This document shows, one piece after another, positions 57,245 through 64,000 of a stretch of 64,000 bases of DNA (position 1 is the stretch's first letter; each line of letters starts with the position of its first letter). The DNA is from Kudoa neothunni (lineage: Eukaryota > Cnidaria): assembly GCA_964304625.1 (NCBI GenBank), contig OZ199840.1, positions 6,944,001-7,008,000 on the forward strand, in the 5' to 3' direction. The translations under genes were made by a program, and so were the position numbers. The notes under the pieces were generated by a model, which made no database searches, had not been told where the DNA came from, and saw only the letters and a list, made by a program, of their open reading frames with translations.

Positions 57245-58018
57245 CCCTACTCTAAGGTAACAAAAAACGAGCTACCTCTGAAGATTTTGGGGTGAAATTC
57301 ACCCCAGAGTTTTTTTAAGTAAATTTAAACAAAAAATTATATGGTTTGACACATTATATTCAGAGAACAGGTGTCATTATGTCAGGAACCACCAGATTTA
57401 TCTGGTGATAAGAAATTCAAATAATCATTTTAACAGAGTCTAATGAATGTGTCCCTCAACGTATGCGCCATTAGTGAACCTATGACGTCATTATCAAACA
57501 TTATCATACCTTTAGATTAGTATTTAACCCTTCATTGTGGTCTCTGTATATCTCAATATCTAGCTGTATTTTGTTTGGGCGGTGCGCGCGCCACACAAGA
57601 ATCCCACACATTACTAATCCTCATAAAACCTTATACGACATGATTCCTAAGTCATCAATTCGTCAGTAACGAACGAAGGTAAAACATGGAACTGCTATGT
57701 ATTTTATTTTAATTTCGAACTTTATTTTTTTAACTTAATGAGTTAATATAGATTCATTTTGAACAATAAACACATTTTTTAGATGAGTACTTAAGTAAAA
57801 ATTATGCTGGGGTGAATTTCACCCCAATATCTTTGGAGGGTGTTTTTTAATTTTTAATGGCTTCCTATATTTCTTCTAAAAACAAAACACTCACAAATTT
57901 TACTTAAAATAAATTTATAGGTATAACAATAATTTTATACGCATTAAAAACAACGAATGAATATATGATAGGATTAAAATTTGTTTGGGATGAATTTCAT
58001 CCCAATATCCTTAGAGGA
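57245..58018. mobile_element. piggyBac-derived MITE
   Basis: The left end CCCTACTCTAAGG... and inner TTTTGGGGTGAAATTCACCC pair with right-side inner CACCCCAATATCTTTGGAGG (near 57840) and outer CCCAATATCCTTAGAGG (58017). The spacing of inner and outer right repeats, about 180 bp, is the same as in piggyBac element 1. The TTAA flanks are eroded. It has no transposase. Confidence 0.65.
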
Positions 58019-58256
58019 CAAAATATAGAAAATAGTCCACATTCCGTTAATTAATGATGAATTGGTAGTTTACGGCGTACAGCAACAATTTGGAATGCCA
58101 GTTTACGTTATAATCAAATAAATTAAAGTCCTGTAATATTACGACTGTGTCCTTAGACTTCATGTAAGCCATCCGTTCAATTAAACTTTTGGCTCTCCTA
58201 CACTATCTGTGTTTTCTTCGGCAAGAAAACCCAAACATTCGTAAACAATTTTAAAA

Positions 58257-59155
58257 TCACATATAAAAGTTCATTATATATTGGCATAACACACTAATTT
58301 CTTGTTTGGGGTATCTTCTCCTAAACAAAATGTCGGTCACATATTCTGGTAATGTTTCTAGGGTTTTATTGGTGATGTTTCTGTATTTGCGCTTGAATGC
58401 GCCCCAGGTTGCTTCTATTCTATTAGTGTGAATTCCAGTAGGTGAAACAAAGTGCCTTTTATGAATAACGGTCCCATGTGTAAAACCCAAATCTGCCAAA
58501 CTATTGTATCCACGCCATCCATCTGTCCAAATAGTGCTTCCTTCCCCTGCGTTTTCCATAATTATTTCTTCTAAAGTTTGTTTCTAACATTAGAAATTTT
58601 AAGGAAACAATTTCCATCCTCATCGATGCCTCCTATCATCCAGTATTGCTGGTTCTTTAATATTCGGCCGATGTTATATTTATTTTTACAAATAGCAGTT
58701 TCGTCGATCTGTACTATCTTACCGGGTCCACCAACTTTTGAAAAATCTTCGTCAAATTTTGATGCCATAAAATAACGGATAATGGTTTTCCATTCACTAA
58801 TGGATGTAAAAGAACCAATATCAAGTTCACACAACAGTTCGTCGTAAGTTAAAGAAGGATACTTAATAAAACAGACCATTAAAATGAGTGCTTTGTACAA
58901 AGGAAGGTTAGACATTTCGAAAATGCTATCTTTCCTTAAAGCATATCGTTTGTATAAGTACATTCTTTCGCCACATGTACATTTCTTATACTCATGTAAA
59001 AGCCCAATTGCTTGTAAAACTTTAATAGTATAATGATGATCTTCTCTAAAATAAGCATGATCGAACATTGTTATGTCGTTAATGTTTTCCAAAGTGAACG
59101 TTTTTCGGTAATGGGGGAGTATCCAGCTCCAAAAATTCGGCATCTTCCCGTGCAC
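58257..59155 (-). pseudogene. IS1595/ISXO2-type (Merlin) transposase relic 2
   Basis: From an ATG at 59155: a Cys-containing N-terminal part (KKCTCGERMYLYKRYALRKD), a helix-turn-helix region (SLTYDELLCELDIGSFTSIS), then KIVQIDETAICKNKYNIGRI (first Asp), GSTIWTDGWRGYNSLADLGF (second Asp) and HTNRIEATWGAFKRKYRNIT (Glu). One frame slip near 58565 separates the first Asp from the second; otherwise it is nearly intact. It differs from relics 1 and 3 and is a separate lineage. Confidence 0.85.
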
Positions 59156-59159
59156 GCGT

Positions 59160-59532
59160 ATTCCCGATTGTTTTATAATTTAATTTACAACATTTTTAAA
59201 ATATTGAGTGATCACAAATCAGACCAAAATTTTTATTCTAAAGAGTTACAAAAAAATCACACTTCGGCAACAATCGGACAGTGCGCATACCTTTTCATAA
59301 CCTTTTTTGGCCTAATTTGTCATAAATAACTCATGAAATTTATATTTTTAATATTTATAACATAATCGAATATGTTCTTTGAATTATTAATGAAATTGAA
59401 CAGAAAGGATATATGCCAGTTATTTATTGTGTTTTTTAACCTTAAGTTTTCATTTTTTACGTTAACGACTCTTAATTGTTACTTAAAATTTTATTCTTTA
59501 GTTCATATATTTTTTTGGTGTACTAATATTAA
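59160..59532. other. Stretch without a gene
   Basis: Short overlapping frames only; no feature supported. Confidence 0.45.
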
Positions 59533-62390
59533 CCCTCCCTGTACCAACTTATAAAAAATTGCGCGTGTGCCCAACTGGGGTATTTGCGTACCCCAGATAA
59601 AAAATACTTTAAACTTATTCAAAATATATATAATTCATTTATCGAGTCATGATTACAGCATCGAAATATGTGTACCTATTTACATATTTATTGGCACAAA
59701 TAATATAAGTTAAATAAAACTATCGGCAATGCCATAATCCTTGAGGTTACCAATAACTGATAGTAAACACGACGTATCCGCCACCATTTGATGCACGGTT
59801 TTCGGTTAGACTCGGCTTCCATCACTATAAAAAGAAGGAGTAAAAATTAAATAACTTAACGCCTTCATGATTGCACCAAACATAAAGTATTAAATGTTCT
59901 ATGCTAATGGCTATAAAATGAGCATGAATAAGGTTTTCATTTGTTATTAATATATAAAGGATATGCCACACCCATGATATCACGGGTGATTAATCCCGAG
60001 CTTGAAATGAAAATTGACCCAAATAAAATTCGAGCGGCTTACATGAAAATACAAAAATTTATTGCTCGAGATATATATGTGCAGACATTATCATTAACTT
60101 TATTTTTTGTTGTATTATGGATGTTAATTTTGCCAATTAACGCATAAATTAAAAGTCGTTTTTTAGACTTAATGTAATTGCCCCCATCGTTTGTATTTTT
60201 CTCGGAAAACTGTACCTAAGCATATTATGATAATAAAAAAATAATAGAATTTAATCTAAAAGATTCCAACAATCAGGACATTGAATAATATTATGTTTTC
60301 GATGTTTTACATACAAAAATTTGACAACTGAAACATGCTATGTTGGTTTTCTTATCCTTATTTCGTGGGCAAAAGTGGCATCTATTTCTCTTCATTTGCT
60401 GCATGCAATTTTCTTGGCAGTCGATAGAGTTGGTGTTTGTTGTAGATTTATCAAAAAATTGAAACCCGTATTTTTATGACTTTGTAAGGTGGTGGAATTC
60501 TTTTGGCGACTTACTACATTTGGAGTTGCCAACTGAACAGCAAGCTCACGGAGGAAATGCTGTCTTTTGCTCCTATCATTCTTCCTCCATTCAGGATTTT
60601 GCTTGGTCCATACAATGTAGGCATTCAATGAGGACATATCAATGATATTCATAAATATCTTGAGCGGCCACCTACGGGTAGCCCGTGAACAGGAGTATGA
60701 CATGGTCATTTTATCCCCACCGTCCACCCCGCCTTTTGTCTTATTGTAGTGTAATATCACAGCTGGCCTTTTTCGATAACTATCTTCGATCGATGTGTCG
60801 TGATGTTTGGTAGACAAAATATTAACTGAATAATTCTTCTTCGGAACATACGAAGTTAATGTTAAATCACCACAAAATCCGAATATCGAAGAGAACACCT
60901 CCCTTGCGGGCGATTTTAGAAACTCTTTGGGAATGTCTAGCTTGTTTGATCTGATGGTCCCAATTAAGGTAAGCTTTTCTTTTAGGAGTTTTGTTGCAAG
61001 AGGAACTGACGTAAAAAAGTTGTCAACTGTTACACCTCGACTAGTTCCAAAAAAGGTGTAACAACTCTTTCAGCTTGATTCACATCCCTTGTTCCATTAA
61101 CTTTTCCTGTATATGGCTGAAGATTTAGAATGTATGACGTTTCTACATCCACAGCAACCCAAAGCTTAATGCAGTATCTTCCAGGTTTGTTTTTAATGTA
61201 CACTCCGAAGGGGCATCTACCGCGAAACCTAACCAACCTATCGTCGACGGTAATGAATGGTCCTGGGGAGTATTATTTTTGACAGTTTTCATTAAACAAA
61301 GAAAACATCTGACGGCAAGGTTCAAATTTATCGTTTGTTATTTGAAAACGATCAGCTCTAGTCGATTTGTCATCGAACCGAAGTGTACGGTAGATATAGG
61401 AAAATCGGTTCCTTGGCATCGCAGAAGAGAAGAACAATTGTTTAAATAGTGGATGGATATCCCAAGCATTTCGCAAAGAGAGCATCCTGCCATTTGAACG
61501 TCCAGCGGCAATCAAAACACTAACAAATGCTATAATTTCGTCAGTGGAAATTGTTGCATGACCTTCTGGATTAGTTTCTTCACAATATTTATTTGTATAT
61601 CTTGTTATTTCATCAATGATAGTAGTCGACAAAAATAAAAAGAACGAGTCGGAAACAGTTAGTATATTTTTAGCTTCTCCCAAAACACCTGATTGAGTAC
61701 TTACGATATTACGAGAACGGGTTCTAGTGTTTGTGCGGGTCTCAGTGGACCATTGAAGACCAGAACGGGCAATAAAAACCGAACCAACAGTATCATCCAT
61801 ATCAGCAAAAACAGAATCATTCGAAAACTCGTCTTCCTCCTCAGAGTCGCTTAAAATAAAGTCTTCTTCGTTTGAATTATCCGATTCAGAAATATCATAA
61901 TCGGTTGAATCGTCCTCACCTGTAGAAGAAGTATCCTCTATAAGTTTTTCTATATTTTCGTAATTTATTTCATTAACCATACTAAACAAAAAATTATTTA
62001 AAAAGTCAATTTTAACACAGTCACTTCAACGTTTACAAGAAAACGCGGCACATAAGCGGATTAATCATCGTTAATCCCACGGCCAGGCCTCTTTTAGGTC
62101 TATATCACTCTTTTGGGCGAATTTGTATTTTTGTATTAATATTTTTTAGTATAAAATGTTATATAAAAGTTAAATTAAACGACTAATTAATATCTGAAGA
62201 TACTTGTTAAATACATCATTATTTATTTTGTATATTACGAAGTATTGGAAAAAATTTTTTTACCTGAATATAGGAAATAATATACTAAAAGTATTCTTAA
62301 AACCGTAGGAAAATATAATCCAATAGTCTAGAGTTATAAACAAAAAAGTGGATTTGGGGTATCTTAATACCCCAGTTGGTACTGGGAGGG
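59533..62390 (-). mobile_element. piggyBac element 2, near complete
   Basis: The ends CCCTCCCTGTACCAACT (59533) and AGTTGGTACTGGGAGGG (62390) are flanked by TTAA (59529-59532 and 62391-62394). Inner palindromic GGGGTATTTGCGTACCCC and GGGGTATCTTAATACCCC sit next to the two ends. Length 2,858 bp. It carries one transposase gene on the minus strand. Confidence 0.9.
60253..61989 (-). pseudogene. piggyBac transposase (PGBD4-like), element 2, broken
   Basis: An acidic N-terminus (DDSTDYDISESDNSNEEDFI) precedes the body: YIYRTLRFDDKSTRADRFQI, then MVRFRGRCPFGVYIKNKPGR, LWVAVDVETSYILNLQPYTG (catalytic Asp), VTVDNFFTSVPLA (Asp) and KTKGGVDGGDKMTMSYSCSR (Asp). Near the end a Cys-rich domain (RCHFCPRNKDKKT...CFSCQIFVC) can be read. 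The order is typical of piggyBac-derived transposases. Two or three frame slips (near 61260, 60950 and 60330) break it, fewer than in element 1. Confidence 0.88.
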
Positions 62391-62394
62391 TTAA

Positions 62395-62927
62395 ATATAT
62401 AACGTTATACCGTACAAACTATATTGATGAAATTGAAAACCTTATGATATTATAAACAACAAAATGAATAATTCGTTACCTACTTATAATTAGATTATAA
62501 ATAAGTCAAACATAAATTATTTAATGTTGATTTGTACAAATATATTCACTACTTTGAGGAACGATCCGTGATAACTATAATTCATAGTTAATGTATTGCA
62601 TAATCATATTGATTATCAAGACTGAGAAACAATTGTGAGTCAAAAATTAAAAATTTGTTTTTCTTAAAAAATTTCATAATCTAATTTCATTTATAAGGAA
62701 AAATTATTTTTTCATCAATAAAGCCTTAACGGTAAATCACAAACATATATTTTAATTTATTATCATTAAACGAAAATACGCGAGAAATCTCAAATATATT
62801 TATTGCAAATATAATTTTAATTTTATAGTTAATACTAATCTGGTAAAATCTAAAGTTTTCTTAAGTTTTTTGACAAATAGCAGTATATAAAAGATGAGAG
62901 GAATCAAAACACAAATATTTTGTTTCG
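62395..62927. other. Stretch without a gene
   Basis: AT-rich DNA between piggyBac element 2 and the Merlin relic; no feature supported. Confidence 0.5.
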
Positions 62928-63790
62928 CTAGCTATTATTTAATTGGTAAATAGTAGCGATCGCTGTTAAAATATATTCGAAAAAATTCCAATATCCTTTA
63001 TAAATGGAACGCGACCATGATTCATATAGGTAGGAATCCAGCTGATTTCGTGGCACACCGCTCATTTTCCGAATGAGTTTTGTTTTGAGATGATGCCACA
63101 CGACCTCGACCGTATTAGTATGGTAACCCTCTGGAGTGACATACTCTTTAGAGTGATTAACGGTTATATGGTTATAGCCGTAAATTCGGAGAGAGGTGTA
63201 CCCCAACCACTCGTCAGTATAGATTGTAGACCCGTTTTCAACTTCCTGTAAGGCGAGTTGGGTCAACGTTCGTTTATCCCTTTTTTGGACAATAAAAAAT
63301 CTTGATTCTAACAATTTGCGTTTGCCATCTTCATCGACAGAACATTCGCAAATGCCAACAACCCAAGGGCCGTTTATTCTGTAACCATACCTTTCATTTC
63401 TCCGCTGACGTCTCAAAGGAGTCGCTCCACGGAATAACCTACTCCTTAAGAAATAGTTAGGGGTGGCCAACCATCTGTCCATGCTTAAAAATCTTCCCCG
63501 GTTGTTTTTACGGCGACCTCTTAATAAACATTCGTCAATTTCGACGATTCGATTTTCTCCGCCCATTTTCTCGCTTCGTTGGAACATTTTATAACAAATA
63601 TTCCTCAACGCTGAATACCAAAATGTAACGGTTTTCTCGGTTATTTGAGTTAATGCTGCCACCCTGCATCTTTGTTCTTCAATACACCAAAGGTATATTA
63701 ACTCAAATAGCTAAGACACTGCTAATTTGGATACATTCGTCCCCATCGCGTTATTGATGCCAAAGAAGGTAGAGGCCCCGGGTGAAAAAT
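62928..63790 (-). pseudogene. IS1595/ISXO2-type (Merlin) transposase 3, core intact
   Basis: The catalytic domain is open from about 63690 to 62928: NRIVEIDECLLRGRRKNNRG (first Asp), RYGYRINGPWVVGICECSVD, ENGSTIYTDEWLGYTSLRIY (second Asp), HTNTVEVVWHHLKTKLIRKM (Glu). Upstream the same frame continues as FELIYLWCIEEQRC, but a TAG near 63712 and loss of the zinc ribbon leave the N-terminus incomplete; family-like residues reach about 63790. It shares the GRRKNNRGR block with relic 1, so these two are closer to each other than to relic 2. Confidence 0.82.
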
Positions 63791-64000
63791 GCGTCATACA
63801 ATCACTCCTAAAATTAATATTTTAAAAACTATACATAAAATAAAAGTACTTTGAACATGTATACGAGTATTTCTCAATATCATCGTCACAAAGATCGATT
63901 GAAGTATTGTTTCTTTTTCTCGTTGTAACTTGGAGGCGTAGAGTGTTATACCTGTGGCAATTCTTGCACCGATCAGGCGTTTTTTGTAATAGACCCTTAT
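63791..64000. other. Window edge without a gene
   Basis: No feature supported. Confidence 0.4.

Overview
This is a eukaryotic, AT-rich animal window with one large host gene set in dense, mostly decayed transposon DNA. The host gene (30890-44014, minus strand) is a filamin: tandem calponin-homology (CH) domains, a long run of filamin-type Ig repeats, a lysine/serine-rich region and, if my last exon is right, a C-terminal membrane segment. Most of its introns are only 39-48 nt. The transposon mix (piggyBac, hAT, pogo/Tigger, Ginger/KRBA2-like, MULE with SWIM finger, IS1595/ISXO2-type Merlin, BEL/Pao, a tRNA-type SINE) suggests a fast-evolving invertebrate. A myxozoan or another compact-gene parasite is my best guess, but the species cannot be fixed from the sequence alone.

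Layout. 1-4.9 kb: a Tigger/pogo element with TA flanks, a hAT MITE with an 8-bp target duplication, and a hAT transposase relic. 7.2-9.6 kb: Ginger-type copy A. 10.5-18.9 kb: a three-level nest, with a BEL/Pao retroelement inside a piggyBac inside a hAT MITE, each level supported by its own target duplication. 19.6-24.2 kb: a 1.2-kb CAGTGGGTG-ended MITE, a MULE fragment and Ginger-type copy B in the opposite orientation to copy A. 25-30 kb: one arm of a 1.3-kb inverted dispersed repeat, a MULE/SWIM pseudogene, and a SINE nested in a short MITE. 30.9-44.0 kb: the filamin gene, interrupted by a 200-N assembly gap. 44-64 kb: no host gene recognised; it holds the second arm of the inverted repeat, three different Merlin transposase relics, several piggyBac ends or MITEs, a second near-complete piggyBac, and an element with 93-bp terminal inverted repeats that carries a nested hAT MITE.

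Apart from filamin, nothing here looks like a pathway or operon; the other coding stretches are mobile-element genes, nearly all broken. The filamin itself has apparent one-base slips at three homopolymers, which look more like assembly error than decay because splice sites and domain order are otherwise intact. The most unusual biology is the filamin architecture: a very recent 282-bp (94-residue) repeat expansion, a Lys/Ser-rich block, a probable membrane tail, and minimal introns.
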